Origin: Cruorifilaria tuberocauda
Lineage: Eukaryota > Nematoda > Chromadorea > Rhabditida > Onchocercidae
Direction: 5' to 3'
Assembly (NCBI GenBank): GCA_013365365.1
Contig: JABVXU010000030.1
Coordinates: forward strand, 62,001 to 126,000
Length of the DNA: 64,000 nucleotides
Shown: positions 40,676 through 53,310 of the stretch, piece after piece
Layout of the letters: each line of letters starts with the position of its first letter
Numbering within the stretch: the first letter of the stretch is position 1
Notes under the pieces: generated by a model
Told to the model about the DNA's origin: nothing
Databases searched by the model: none
What the model saw: the letters and a program-made list of their open reading frames with translations, nothing else
Made by a program: the position numbers and the translations under genes

Positions 40676-43600
40676 TCAAGAATTCTTCTTATTGTCTTTT
40701 CTATTGCCTGTATGCCTCCCATGCAATGTTGTGCCGTTCTGAAAGTGCGATTAACTTTTAACTAAAAGTTTAATCTATATTTGATATAGTGGAATAAGTT
40801 CTCAGAAAGATTTATTTCTTAAACAATCAGGTAAGCACATATTTAACTAGGATTTGATCTCAAAACTTTTTTTCGTTAAAATGAATGGAAAAAAAACGAA
40901 TGAGCATTAAATATAACCTGTGTTAATCGATGTCCAATAGCAACAGCACGGTGCATGCTTTCTTGAGTCAATGACGACAAGAAATTACACCATGCCCATG
41001 TAACTGCATCGTCAACCATACCACCAATATCTCTCAAATTACCGCTATATCTTGAGTAGGCCCATATACTAAGTGAAACAACAGCTGAAAAATTTTCAAA
41101 GTACCCAGGTTCATAAAATTAGAAACTAGTTCACAATAGAATGTGAGACACTGCGGCAACTAAAATTCAAAAACCAACTAACCAATGCAAAGTGCAGCAG
41201 AAAATAAGCCTGCGATGGTATCCAGACCAATCAGTTGGAAAAATTCTTGTAGCACATAATCTACGATCATAAATGTCACCAACACAGCAGGCGTACGCAT
41301 CGATTTGAACAAGTTTTTACTGTTATTCACTTTAATAAAACTTTCGTATTGCTCCTGCAGAAATTTTAACATCACTGATAATCCACGAATTATTTTACAA
41401 ATGTGTTTGCTTGCTATTTGTGTGCTCTTTTTAAAAATATAAAAAAAACATGCTTCAATATCAATATGCAATCTTTCCAAGAATTGTTCGGAAAATTCTG
41501 CTCCACCCATTTTCCTCGTTGCTTTGAATAGTTTAATGGCCTCTTTGTAACACCGTTCATGCTCTGCTACCAAATCTGCTGAACTCATGTAAGGCGCGTC
41601 ACCACCACAGACCTGTGAAAAATATTTTAAATGACGTAAGTGCAAAATCATTGCAATTCAGATGTTTCGAAAAATCCATGAATCTGTAAGCAGCAAATCA
41701 AAAGAAATTGATCCTGAATGAAGTTTGATCCAAAAAATAATAAAATGAAAAAGCTCACATCTTCCATTTTCCTCACGTAATGTGCTTTGGAAGTTGAAAC
41801 TGCAGCCAAATTATTTGCCTCTGCAGTAGCCTTTAAATAAATAAAACTATAAATAAATAGAACGGTTTTAATCTATTCCGCCTTTTCCTGGACTGGACTA
41901 TTCCACAAAATTTTTCTTTCGAAACTTCAAACTTTCAACTCATCGTTTAAAAACTAAAAAAAAGGATAACAAACCATCAACATTGATTTTGGTTCCGGCA
42001 AGTCTTCTCCTTGAAATATTGTCATATATGCCTACAAATTATTTCTTATCGATTCTGCATACTTTCACTTCTTACTTGCAAACTTTAACCAAATATTAAA
42101 ATAAATGCCTACCCTGAAGTATTCCACAAGTTCGCGACAAGTTATTTCTCGGCCATTAATACGCTTTAATACCAAATTATTGCAGTCCAGCAAACGAGGA
42201 ACAAAAGAGCGCAACTGTTGTTGAAATTCATTCTCAATATCTATAATTCAACTTGATTTCTTGATCTCATAAAATTTGATCTCAGTTTTATTTAAAGTAA
42301 AACGGAAGTTCTAAAAGTTCAGGCCATAGAAAGTCGAAAAAAAATGAATCATGACTTTTATCACCATCCAATTTGTGAGAAATAAATTAAAACATTGAAA
42401 GTGCAAAAGAATTTGCAGAAGAGTCAAAAAGCTGGGCGATAAATGCAAAACAATTTGCAATATTCCCAGTTGCTGGAAACAGAAAAGAGGAAGAAAAAAA
42501 AATTGATTCTTACCACTTATTTGTCCACGGAAAACTGGACTTGTGGAAACTCGAAGTCCAGGATGAGGCATTAGAAAACATGAAATCTGCTCAAAACATG
42601 AACGTATATGCTGCCGCAGTTGTTGTAACTCTGAATGTTGTTTCTCGGAAACCTATAAACTGGTTTGTTTTATTAATTCAGTTCCAACAAACTTTTTTGG
42701 AAATAATTTCAGTTGTTAAAATTTTGCGGAATAACTCAAAAGTCAAAAAATATGCTATCTACCTGCAGACGACGTTCAAGTAGTCGCTCGCCGCCTTGGA
42801 AGCCGTATTCTGCTTCATATGGAAAACTCCAGTCACGTACTAGGAATAATAATGACTGAAATTATAAAATCATTGTATAAATTAATATTTTAATTTAGTA
42901 AATTCAACAATAATAGCAGAAATCCGAAATATTATTCGCCCACTTGAAATGGCTTGGATGATGTGTTTTCTAGTGCCAGCCTGCCGTATTCGGTAAACAG
43001 CTGCAAATGTTGCAAATCGTCCTCTTGTACATTTTGACTCAAATTATAAATCTGCAACAAAAAATTTTTAACGTGGAAGACAAGTTTTTAAACTACCACT
43101 AAAAGACTAAAACAATGCAAAAATTGAAGAAATACAAACCTGCAAAGAAGAAATCATAGTTGAAAGGGCAAAAATGGTAGCACAGTCTTTTACAGTACTT
43201 TGGCTATCAAAAGCTCCCTGAGTGTCCATTAGTATAACAGCTGTATCTTCGCCATCTCGATTACGCATAATAAACGGTCGAGACCACACTAATATGCCGC
43301 TTGTTTCACGTTCGCTACCTGAAAACACAAAACTGACTTTCCATTTACTCGTTTTTAAAGCCATAAACCATTCCTCAAGTTATTCACTTACCTCCTCGCC
43401 AACTAAATCCATCCAGGCGATCACCACCATAAATCCAATCTCCAGAACGTTGCTTTTCTTCGGAAGCACCCAGATAACGTAGGAAAAAATTAAGAAGAAA
43501 ACTTTTTCCCTTCCGGAATGTGCCTGCCACGCTGATTACAGATACCTGCACATTAATTCATACTTATGGATAAGCCGCATCCCAAATTTTATATAGTTTG

Positions 43601-44174
43601 CGTCAATTAAAGTTTTATTCGACTTTCAGAAGCATTTCACCTTTTGTATGATATTGAATTTCAAACACTCTACATTTCTGACGTAAATGCATTTAACATA
43701 ATACTTAATAATTTCGTAAATTTTAGCTTGTTTCAAGCGTACTTTCATGTCAATTACATCTGAACTCAAAAGAACTTTCTCAAGAGCTTCTTCATCCAAA
43801 CGAAATTGGTGTTGCTCATCAAGGGTTTCAATGACTTGTATAGGAGCCGGATGATCTGGTAGTGTGAATGATTTCGACATCTGAAATTTAAGGCCAAAAG
43901 AAAAATTAGTGAATGACGTCAGAAAACGATTAAATAAGTACATCAATGATACATTCACATCTACAGGAAAACAGACGTAAAAGCATGATTTTTCTGTTCA
44001 ATGAAAAGAATATTCTCAAATTTAAAATTTTTTAGACGGAAGTTCAATACAGTTAAAAAAATATACCGCTTCAATTACTTCATCTTTCGATCGTTCAAAT
44101 TCACGGTTAGTTATTGCACCACTGCTATTACTGTTCCTTTCCCAATTTGGTGCAGCAATAGTGGACTCTGTCAT
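40676..44174 (-). CDS. atln-1: Atlastin, dynamin-like ER membrane-fusion GTPase (14 exons, about 578 aa)
   Basis: Atlastins tether and fuse ER tubules and shape the tubular ER network, including in neurons. Minus-strand exons: 44174-44067, 43880-43743, 43545-43392, 43318-43140, 43051-42944, 42855-42763, 42652-42514, 42240-42113, 42031-41975, 41830-41759, 41612-41454, 41354-41183, 41084-40918 and 40738-40676. The P-loop GTFRKGKS lies at residues 90-97, the G3 region is [10 protein letters not shown], and the atlastin-type G4 RD is in [10 protein letters not shown]. The middle domain follows ([25 protein letters not shown]). Two membrane segments follow SMRTPAV, with ARYSG-like WAYSRYSG after the second. 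A Lys/Asn-rich tail ends at the stop. The stretch 41355-41453 is open in frame but behaves like a 99-base GC-AG intron; retaining it would add 33 residues (611 aa). An acceptor-like TTTTTAG lies 34 bases upstream of the ATG. Confidence 0.95.
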
Positions 44175-47100
44175 TACTATTGTTACTGATTGCCCTCTTA
44201 TCTTCTCTTCTAAAAACACTTGAAATCTGCAAAGTTCTTTTTTGAGTTTCAGTTCTACTACGGTATTGTTGTTCGACAATAACAGAACAAAATACAAAAT
44301 ACATAGTTATTTAAACTCAATAAACTCAATCATGCTACGCAAAAACTAATGAGGATGCAAAGCACGGCGAAGAAATGTTACATAGCGAAAGCACTAGTTA
44401 TTACACAAGCGTATGCTGAAGAAGTATACATAATTGATGTTAAATGGGCTTATGAAGTTAAATATTTCGTTCATTATATGGTCATTAGTAAGAGAATAGA
44501 AAAGAGAGAATTAGGATGGAACTTTTGATAGGCAAACAAAAACTGTATCTCAGTTCTGCTCAACAACTGACCCAACAAACTCCAAACCAAACCAGTGAGA
44601 ATTATGCCAAATAGAACGTAATAAAAGACGATATCAGCGAAATGTTCAAGGAAGAATGGAGGCTAATACACGCAACAGAATGTTGCCGATAAAAGTGAAT
44701 CTCTCTCCCTGACTGCTTTTTAGTTCAACATTTCATCGTTTCTGTTTCTCTCCTTCTCCTCTCCCTCTTTCTTTCTCCCCGTTTCTGATTCCTCTTTATC
44801 ATTCCACTATACTTCATCAAGTGAAAAACGAACAAAATAATGACACAATAAAGAACACCTGATGTTTGAGATATTTTCCATTGGAGAAAAGGAATCGAAG
44901 TAGTCTATACATTTTGAAAATTCATCTTACGCAGTGAGAAATGATGCACCATTCTAATGATTTCACCATTCTTCCAGCTTTAGATCATGAAAATCATGGA
45001 AATGGCAGTCATACCATAACTTTGATTCAAACTAGCTACAATCAAAATTTCATTCAATGATTCCATGAATAGACCTAAACTGACCTTAAACTTTTCTCTC
45101 CTCATAAAAATATTGGTGTTAACAGATCGACGTCGCTGAAAAGCCATGTAGATGACCAAACACACGACGGCGTGGTTCAATACCATATAACGGCGAGAAT
45201 AGTTAAGGAAGTGGTAGAGGATCCCAAGAGGATTAATCGTAGTTGGAAAAGAGAGCAGAGATGATAAGTCGGTGTGAGTCAACAAAAAGAAGGTCAGGAG
45301 CGGTAATCGTTCGTGTCACTGTTGTACGTCCTTTATGACACCTTATTTTCTTAAGCCCCGTTTTCGGACAAAGGTAAGCCAGCATTTCGACCAAAGATAA
45401 TAGCTTGATCACGTAAGCTTCTTTTCGAAGGCGGCCGAACCAGCAGCGGTAAAGTGCGGTAGTCTTTGTGTATAAGCGCTTTTCGAGACAATCAGAAAAG
45501 TGAATGCACAGGAAGAAAGAAATTATTTCTTGCCACCACACAAATTATGGAGAGCAGTGAGAATGAAATTATATGAAGTGTGAAGATGATGTCGGATATT
45601 TTAGTTTAAACGAGGAAATAGACAAATTAATTTGGCTCTACTTTATGCCCCTTTTTATCGGTAACAACTTATTACAGGTAAGGAAACAAGAAATACAGCT
45701 ATGCAAAAGAAAGCATTAAGCGTAATGAGATTAAACTGCCACGAAGAGGTATGATGGTAGTTCAATCTGGCCACTTTATATGAACAATGTTATTGCAGCT
45801 GCTATTAGACTGGAGATGCTGGTCGATAAGGTCTTTATCATAAATAGCACATACGTCAATATTCACTGTCACATTATTTTTTGTTTCAAAACAATGGCAA
45901 ACAGTTTCTGTTCATTATACCGTTTCTACCTGTAATGTCACCGTACACATTTCGGGAGAAGGAAGTGCAGAAGCTGTAAGGTTTTCAAATTCCTCATAAA
46001 TCGAGCGATGATTCGCAGTTAAACAGTGCTTACAAATATTGTGTAGGGTTTTAGGGCGTTGTTATTTTTCTGTTTTTTTATCTCTCTATTTCTCTGTTTT
46101 TGAATAACAGTTAACATTTTCAAATAAGGAAAAATTACAACGGAACTTTCTATTAACTAGACTTTATTTTCGTGATTTCTGTCCACTTCAAGCAAAGATC
46201 AGCTTTCTCTTTTAGTTTTTCTTTTTTAGGCTATTCTGCTATTGATTTGCTATTTATATATTTACCTTAGTGTCATCCATAATTCAGTTGCTTCCATTAT
46301 TGCAATCTGATCATCACAAATTTCACAAATCTCATAATACTACGCTTAACATTCCATCAAAACTGCACTATGTGGACCATTGTACGGTCATGCCTGTATT
46401 TAATAAGATAACAGCGTTTAGAATGACTCATTATTTTTCATGCTTCTTGCATAGAGGAACTGGAATTTTAGCATTTTAGAATGATCACCATAAATACCAA
46501 ATCCCAGTAATTTAACTCAGGGTATCTGCAGTGTTAGTTCTAAATGTTTCTTACTATCTTGGACGCCTGCTGCAAGGTGTTAAGATACAAAGGTAAAAGG
46601 TATATATTTTGAATTGGATTTTATATATATATAAAAAAATATATATATTTGATATTGTGAATTAGAAATCTAGGATATCATTCACTTTTAATACTTCGCT
46701 CTAATTATTAAGTTTTTCGAGACAATTGCTAATTGAAATTTTTAATTATTGAAAAAAAACTTCCTTTAGTAATTCAAACTCCGTTTTCGTAATATGTACA
46801 TTAAGTCCATGCAAAAAAAGGAATTAATCGGTAATATATCGGAAAAGTACGAACAAACACACGCTTTTCCATCAGCATCATACTATAAAATGGATAATTC
46901 TAAATAACACACAGCAAGAAGCGCATTGTACTGTTTTCATCAAAAGGGTATCATCAGATTATATATTTTAAATTCTGAATCGAACATCAGCATATGTTAT
47001 TCATAACGATTACACTCTTCAATCCATCAGTCAGAAAGAAAAAGCTCCAGCGCCGTCTGCTCTAAATTAGGAAAGTATTTGTATTAAGTTTCAGTGAAGC

Positions 47101-48326
47101 TGTATCGAACTTTGAAAGTTAATACATGGATATTCCTGTTTCACATACTATTCACCATTATAGGACTTACTTTCCTAATACTTATGAACTCTTCCGAAGT
47201 TAACGGTTACGAACTTACATGCTATCTTGTATAACGATTATCACCTTTCCAATTTTCATTCTATTAATAAAGCATGCATGTTATTTAATGTATTGCGCCC
47301 TGTATAAAGAAATCGGTTTCGTATAATCCTTAGAAATGTGTGAATATATAACTAGTTGAATAGAGAGATAAATAGCTGTTTTGTAAGTGACTGCACTTTG
47401 AAGACTCGTTTACGCAAACTTTATCATTCGAAAGTTCAGCCCAAAGTAACAGCAATGTTGCTTACGTGACTTACAGGAGGAGGAAGTACACTCAAAATAT
47501 CTTGCACGCCTTATCGCCGTTGAGAATGGGCAGCAAGAGAGCATCTCCGAATATTTAAAGCTAACCAAGAACGACATCTCGTTCAGCTGAAACCAAGTTG
47601 TCTTGACTGTTCACAACGTTTAGTTGACTGATCTGACTGTCGACCCATCCAAGTACCTATTCCCTTTATTCCCACCTTTACACTCATTATAGCTTTCGTG
47701 GCTGTGTACTTCACGAGAATGCTTGGAAAGAAAGACATCACTGATGAAAGTTGCTATCATTTGTCGTCAGCTCACGAAGACATTCAAAAACCATTCACCT
47801 CTCCTTGTTCTTCCCCCTCCTGAACATGCTACTATCTTAAACTTCTTCGATGTTGAGAGGGTGGTTTAGAACCATCCAATTTACTTTTAGGTCCATTCAG
47901 TTTATTTGTTGAGGAAAAACTTTCGGCGTAGGCCATTCCAGATAACCATGTAGTTTTTCTTCTTCCTCCAGCTTTTTCGAGATGATCCTACTTTTTTAAC
48001 GGAGGGTAGGCAGATATCCTTTTTAAGTTAACTGATTACTGCATGATGTCTCGTAGAGTTCTAGCTGTATCGCGAAAGAACCGATCCAGCGACTACTACT
48101 CATCCATCTCTAGCACCATTCTGAACCATTGTGGGCAGGGTGCTGAATGGCCAAAATCAATAAACCGAATCATTCCATTAATATTGTTTTGGAGTTGTTA
48201 TGATGCTTGCAGGCAGTGAGGAGGAGCAGGCAGAGGGGTTGTTACGTGTCCATAGTGTCATCCACAACCAAATATGGGTCATGAGAGTCTTCAGTTTTCC
48301 CCGAGTCCCAGTATTCACTGGCTTTT
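44175..48326. other. Gene-poor stretch upstream of atlastin
   Basis: The atlastin promoter should lie at its left end. A pyrimidine-rich tract (about 44700-44800 on the plus strand, so GA-rich on the atlastin strand) stands out, along with AT dinucleotide runs at 46621-46650. Frames at 44980-45541 (-) and a short hydrophobic frame near 47640-47820 (+) have no start, acceptor or family support. A short frame beginning ATGATG at 48043 (+) reads about 57 codons but links to nothing convincing. Confidence 0.45.
46621..46650. repeat. AT dinucleotide runs, partly self-complementary
   Basis: TTATATATATATA followed by A-run and ATATATATATTT gives a loosely palindromic low-complexity block. Nothing else about it suggests function. 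Confidence 0.5.
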
Positions 48327-48674
48327 ATGAAGTCAATTCAGATAATAGCAGATATTTTTTCTTTTCCCGGGTACTCTTTCGCTCATGAAGTGTCATTCCA
48401 GTTCTTTTTCGCCATTTCGTTTTTGATCGTACCAAATAGAAGAAATATTTTCCAGGTTGACTTCTTTTTTGATGATATAAACCCAGTTGTTATTTATGAC
48501 TTTTCACTCCTTCCTGCTTTTGTTACTCAGCAAGTCTATAAAGAAGCAATGCATATAGAGATGCTTGAACTAGAGAAGAGAGAAAGAGTATTAAATTGTG
48601 TAACTGTTCATGATGTATACTTGGAAAAAGATATGATAACTAGAGCCACACCTGTTTACAGAAGAATTATGTAA
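48327..48674 (+). CDS. Uncertain open frame, 115 codons, unknown
   Basis: A single open frame with an ATG start and TAA stop. The first third is hydrophobic (FQFFFAISFLIV). The last two thirds look more coding, with a charged, helix-prone stretch (AMHIEMLELEKRERVLN), and they could instead be a terminal exon starting at an acceptor TTTTCCAG at 48455. I could not attach it to any upstream exon convincingly, and I recognise no family. It may be a small species-specific gene, or it may be chance. Confidence 0.2.
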   Translation: MKSIQIIADIFSFPGYSFAHEVSFQFFFAISFLIVPNRRNIFQVDFFFDDINPVVIYDFSLLPAFVTQQVYKEAMHIEMLELEKRERVLNCVTVHDVYLEKDMITRATPVYRRIM

Positions 48675-49462
48675 ATAAGTTAAGAAACAGATTACATTAA
48701 ATCGATTCCTGCAGTGATTTTTGCTGGTTTGTTCTTTCCTATTTCCAAAAGATATTTGAATGCCTTAGGTCTCATAAAGGGATGAGAAAAGGGCAGGAGT
48801 AGACTAAAGAATGTCTAATAGTCTGGGAAACTTGACAGTTTTATGTTTTTATTATCGTCGTTAACATTATCTTAAGCTTCAGCGAAGCTGAACAGATAAT
48901 TTACTGTAGTGTAAGGCTGATTCCAAGCCGTTCCAACCACTCATAGTTTGATTTGCGGTAGATTAAACAAAACGGTTTCAATAACATCACAGGCTTTTTA
49001 GAATACGACTACACATCTTCGGTAAAGTATAAAGTAATGCCATTGCAGGCTGAAAGACTGAATATCCTTGATGATTGTTTTTCAATAGTGATTAGTTATT
49101 ACTCTACTGAATCTGATAAGACGGCAGTGCTATCTGTAGTATAAAATTTATTGTTCTTATTATTCTGGTAAAAATTTGTTTAACTTATAATGCTGTTTCA
49201 TTTTTAGTATCGGAATTTTCTGTATTCATATAAATATATAAATTTATAATGTTTTAACATTTATGTAGATATATAAATCACCGGTCGATTTATTATCACC
49301 ATGCACATAATTGAAAATTTTTAAGTCGAAAGATATCTTAGGAGTGGTAAATAATCGATCTAATAACTCTTATTCAATCTATAAAACTTGTAAATTCGTT
49401 TCTTTCATATATATACATATATTTTATACATATAGTATAAATTCGCTGTTGTAGGTAGACAC
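48675..49462. other. Upstream region of the BNIP3-like gene
   Basis: An AT-rich spacer whose right end carries an acceptor-like TGTTGTAG ending at 49454, 8 bases before the ATG. The sequence between is GTAGACAC. This fits spliced-leader addition or a short 5' UTR intron. No gene is seen in the rest. Confidence 0.45.
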
Positions 49463-51710
49463 ATGAGTATCCGGTCTGTGGATAGTCGTTTGGAAGTTTT
49501 GCGAAATGGACAGGATATTGCCAATAAAAGCCTACTGTACAGCGCTGGATCTATACAGCAACCACAACAACAGTTATTCAATACTGATTTTGATAATGAA
49601 TCTAACAAATGTCAGTAAGCGTAATGTAATTAGAACTGAAGGTCTTCCTTTGTTTACGTCTAAATCCCATATATTTAAACATTTCATACATAACTGGCTG
49701 GATAGTTGTCTTCAATATTCTTATTTCTTTTTTCTCTTCCAATTCATGCACATTTGATTTATCGTTCATATTTTTAAGCGGATTCGTGGGTGGAATTGGC
49801 TAGTCCATCATCACGCGCATCCATAGTTAGTATGAACGGTGGTGATAATGGTAGTGTGGTAATGGTGGATAGTGACGGGGTGGTTATGAGTACTGATAAT
49901 ACGACTGCCGTCGTTGGTGGAGGTAATGGTAGTCCTTTCAGTCGACTCAGGTATTCATTCCTTCATATCTACATATTCCACTTAAACTTATCAAAATTAG
50001 TATTATTTGCCGTTTTATACGTTAATTTCATAGTACGTTAACAAAATTTCATCATTGATAGAAAAGCGGAAAAGTTTCATATACTTTGAGGGAAGAGTAT
50101 TGTTTGTTTTGTGTTACTGTACAAGTTTTTGCAGTCCGATCAGTGGCTGCAGTGTTCCAATTGAATTGGTTATCGATTCTGGACAGGTTCATGGTAGCGA
50201 TACAATGACAGCTCATTGTTACACTCGTCATGGACCAGGACGTTGCACTGTTGCAACTACTGGAATACCTGGATTGGGTCAAGGGACGAAGAGAACAGCT
50301 GAATGGTTAGAAGACTACAACAGTCGGCCCGAAGTGCAGAGAAGGTTAGCTTAATCAACATTTTAATTATTTGGAAGTGAAGTAGAAATGGAGTTAAAAC
50401 TGAAAAATGCTGCAGAAGAGAGAGGGTGTAACATCTTTTGCCCATTAAATATAGTATTCGGTTCTATATTTGTAAGGAATTAGTTTCTTAGTCGATCAAA
50501 ATATCAGGAATATGATCTTTTGATCGAAATGCTTTAGCGGTCAATATTGAATGAATTTCGGACCAAAACAACTTTAATTTCGTTGCTTCGTTTTCCATGT
50601 TGACTCTATTCATTTATAATAAAATTTATTCATGCATAATAAATTTGGTTTTTGTTCCTCTATTGATTTTAATTTAGTAGTAATTGGTTCTAATCTAGTC
50701 AATATAAAATTTCCAGCGGTCCTCAAGCTCCATCACCGGTAGAAACGGAAATGTCAACGCCGCCAAATAGTCTTGTCGCTGGGTTAGACGTCGGAGAGCT
50801 CACTCAGAGCAGCTGCTGTGAAGATGATGATGAGGAATTAAGCGTTGACGATGATGGTGCGTACATGTGTAGATGCCGGAAGATCGCTTATATTGGACAG
50901 AGTATGATTTATTTTTTTTGTTCTTTTAGATGATCTAGATGAATTTGTCATTCATTTTAGCATTATGTTGTGCTCCTTGACGTATTAATGGTCTCAGAGC
51001 TAATGTCAGTTGTAAGCAGACTGAAAAAGCTTATGAAAGATCTATTAGCACGTTTCAAAACGGCAAGATATATTCCCTGGTCTCCAGATATATCGCATTC
51101 GCATTTTAATTCAGAAACTCATTGTTCTTCTGGGTCCTATTTACAAACTTTTTGAGAAAAGCAGCATAGGATTTCGTAGGAATTACTTGGTGTAAATTAA
51201 AACCTGCTTTTTTATTAGTATTAGTTTCCTCATCCAATCCAAGATTCCAGATTTAAATTTGACGTAAGATACATTTTATAGAAGCTTGTGAAAAAAGACG
51301 GTGGACTTTTAGCGGATTGCTGGGCTTAAGTGGTGGTAATGGACGTCGTGCACTAGTGCTTTATCTTGTAACAAATTTGGTTACACTTGCAATCGGTTTT
51401 GCAGTTGGGTAAGCGTATGTTAATTATTCATATATTTTCACAGGTTGAATTTATTCGTTTATCCGACCGTTTTCGTATATTTAGGTCTCCATTAAGTTGT
51501 CTTTGTGCCTCGGAGATCTGTGTATTTTTTAGGAACTGATTTACTTACATTTTAAAACTGTAAGTATGAAAATTAATTAAGCACATCCATTTTATATAAG
51601 CTTATTGTTATTTCTTCAAATATTTTAAATATTTTTTCAGATTAACAGTTGGTCGAAAGTTGTCTATACTATCGCACCTAAGACATCGCTATATATTTAA
51701 TTTGAGCTAA
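49463..51710 (+). CDS. dct-1: BNIP3/NIX-family mitophagy receptor, DCT-1-like (6 exons, 288 aa)
   Basis: BNIP3 proteins sit in the outer mitochondrial membrane, bind LC3/GABARAP through an N-terminal LIR and trigger mitophagy or cell death. Exons: 49463-49610, 49779-49950, 50135-50344, 50717-50856, 51282-51408 and 51641-51710, all in phase. The LIR-like core S-W-V-E-L lies at residues 52-56, followed by serines as in BNIP3. WLEDYNSRPE near residues 163-172 matches the conserved BNIP3 segment with W and SRPE. An acidic CCEDDDEE stretch follows. The C-terminal transmembrane helix is at about 247-269, with small-residue spacing AIGFAVGLTVGRKL that parallels the glycine-rich BNIP3 dimerisation helix, and a short basic tail ends the protein. 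The middle is long, Gly/Ser/Asp-rich and without homology. The exon 1 donor (T|GTCAGT) was chosen for phase over a nearby GTAAGC. Confidence 0.85.
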
Positions 51711-53310
51711 AACTACATGCGCATATTGTATTCACATCTCATTGTAGATTTTTCTTTGTTATTTTCACTGTTTCGGAAGTTTAGGCTCCAGTCTTCAGTT
51801 CGGAAATTTTCATCATATAGATGACAAGATCGCTCTTAAATTATCTCTCGAAAAGCTTGTTTTGGAAAAAATTTTTTGAGTAATGAAATAATCAGGTTTT
51901 GTAGGATTGGATTAGCTTTAAACATAAATTTGTACTGTGAAAAAAAAATTCCAGTCATTTGTTATACATCTGGGATTCGCTTTGCTTTTGATTTTTAGAC
52001 GTGAAGTCTTTTCTCTCCATTGTTGCAAGTACTGGATTTCCCGATTTTTTTTGAATTTAAATCCTATTCACTTTATCTTTTGCTAATATAATGATGCGTT
52101 GGACGTGATTAGTAAGCAGTATCAGCTATAAACTTAGAGTGCTCGGCATGTCTATTCTCATTCTATACTGAGAATGCCTCGCTGAAATGTTCATCACCAT
52201 AAACCCTAGATTCGGTATAAATCAAAATAGATATTCGTTTTGCGGATCAGTATGTTATTATTTTGTACAGAGCAGGAGATTTGCAGTAAAATCATGCATA
52301 TATTGATGCTACTATATTAGTGCAAATATCCTCATACAATTCCCAAATAGTCGTGGTGTTTTATAAATGTTTGATTTTCTGGTTGAAGTGATTAAAACTG
52401 AAAATGTACTTGTACCGCTGGAAAAAAACATCAAGGATGTAAAATTTTTGAATTATTATTCCTAATTTTGTCTTGATTTTATTTGGCGTCTTCCATTTTC
52501 GTTTTTGTCAGAATTTCTTTGTTTAAATAAGCTAATTTTTCCGAGAGTTCGGTATTCCGTAGAATTGTCATTCGATCTATTTCTAATTTAATCATTTTAT
52601 ATAGCAGTGGTATCCATTTATGATAACTATATAGAATTGTTTTGGATATGAAAACTTCAAAATAATGAGGTTTCATCATTAAAGTATTAATGGCGATCAG
52701 ATAGTTCTTCCTGTGCTTGGAATTTAACTATATGAAGTTGATGTATCCCTACCTAATGGTACTTTTTTCTGGGATAATTTTCCGTCATTTTGATATTAAT
52801 GTGCTATACTTTCGTTCTTTCAGTTTTGCGCGATTTAAGGTATTTGCGAAACGATTTGATATTAATTGCAAGCGTATGTTCATTATACCCCTGTATTTGA
52901 CAATAAATTTTTGTTTGTCTTCTCCGACCACACAATCAAGATGGCGAAAAGAGCTCATCCCAGTGTAGATACTGTCGGGTATTCGGGAGTTCGGTGGGCC
53001 TGTGAAACACGTTAGCAGATTGGAAGATTCACTTCGCACACGAATAACCTTGCGGTCGCTAAACTTGTGGCTTAAAGTTCATAGTGGCCCGTGATATTGT
53101 GTAAGCTATGTCTTCGTATTCTGTAGCAGGATGTGTTTGTGTCAGATGGGATTTGTTGTATGGTTTGGTTGTGTTATTTCGTTAGTATTTAAGTGAGAGA
53201 TTTATGCATCGGGAGCTGCTCATTCTTTGATTGCGCTCATTTTTTGTATATCGAGTAGTGATACACTAGCTTCAGTTTCAACTGCTGGGACTTCGGAAAA
53301 AGTTGAAATA
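51711..53310. other. Spacer and 5' region of the CCDC186 gene
   Basis: Contains the BNIP3-like 3' UTR and the CCDC186 upstream region. The part from about 52930 to 53230 is noticeably less AT-rich, as expected near a promoter. The codons just before the chosen CCDC186 Met stay open in frame for 28 codons, and acceptor-like GAGTAG and CTTCAG sites lie at about 53256 and 53275, so the annotated start could move if an upstream coding exon exists. Confidence 0.4.

Noticed and set aside
44980..45541. Two overlapping minus-strand frames of about 100 codons with hydrophobic stretches
   Set aside because: I considered pieces of a 7TM receptor, but there are no conserved motifs, no phase-consistent splice sites joining them, and they overlap in different frames.
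47640..47827. Plus-strand frame with a transmembrane-like segment (PTFTLIIAFVAVYF)
   Set aside because: It has an in-frame stop just upstream, no Met before the hydrophobic part and no acceptor that could make it an internal exon.
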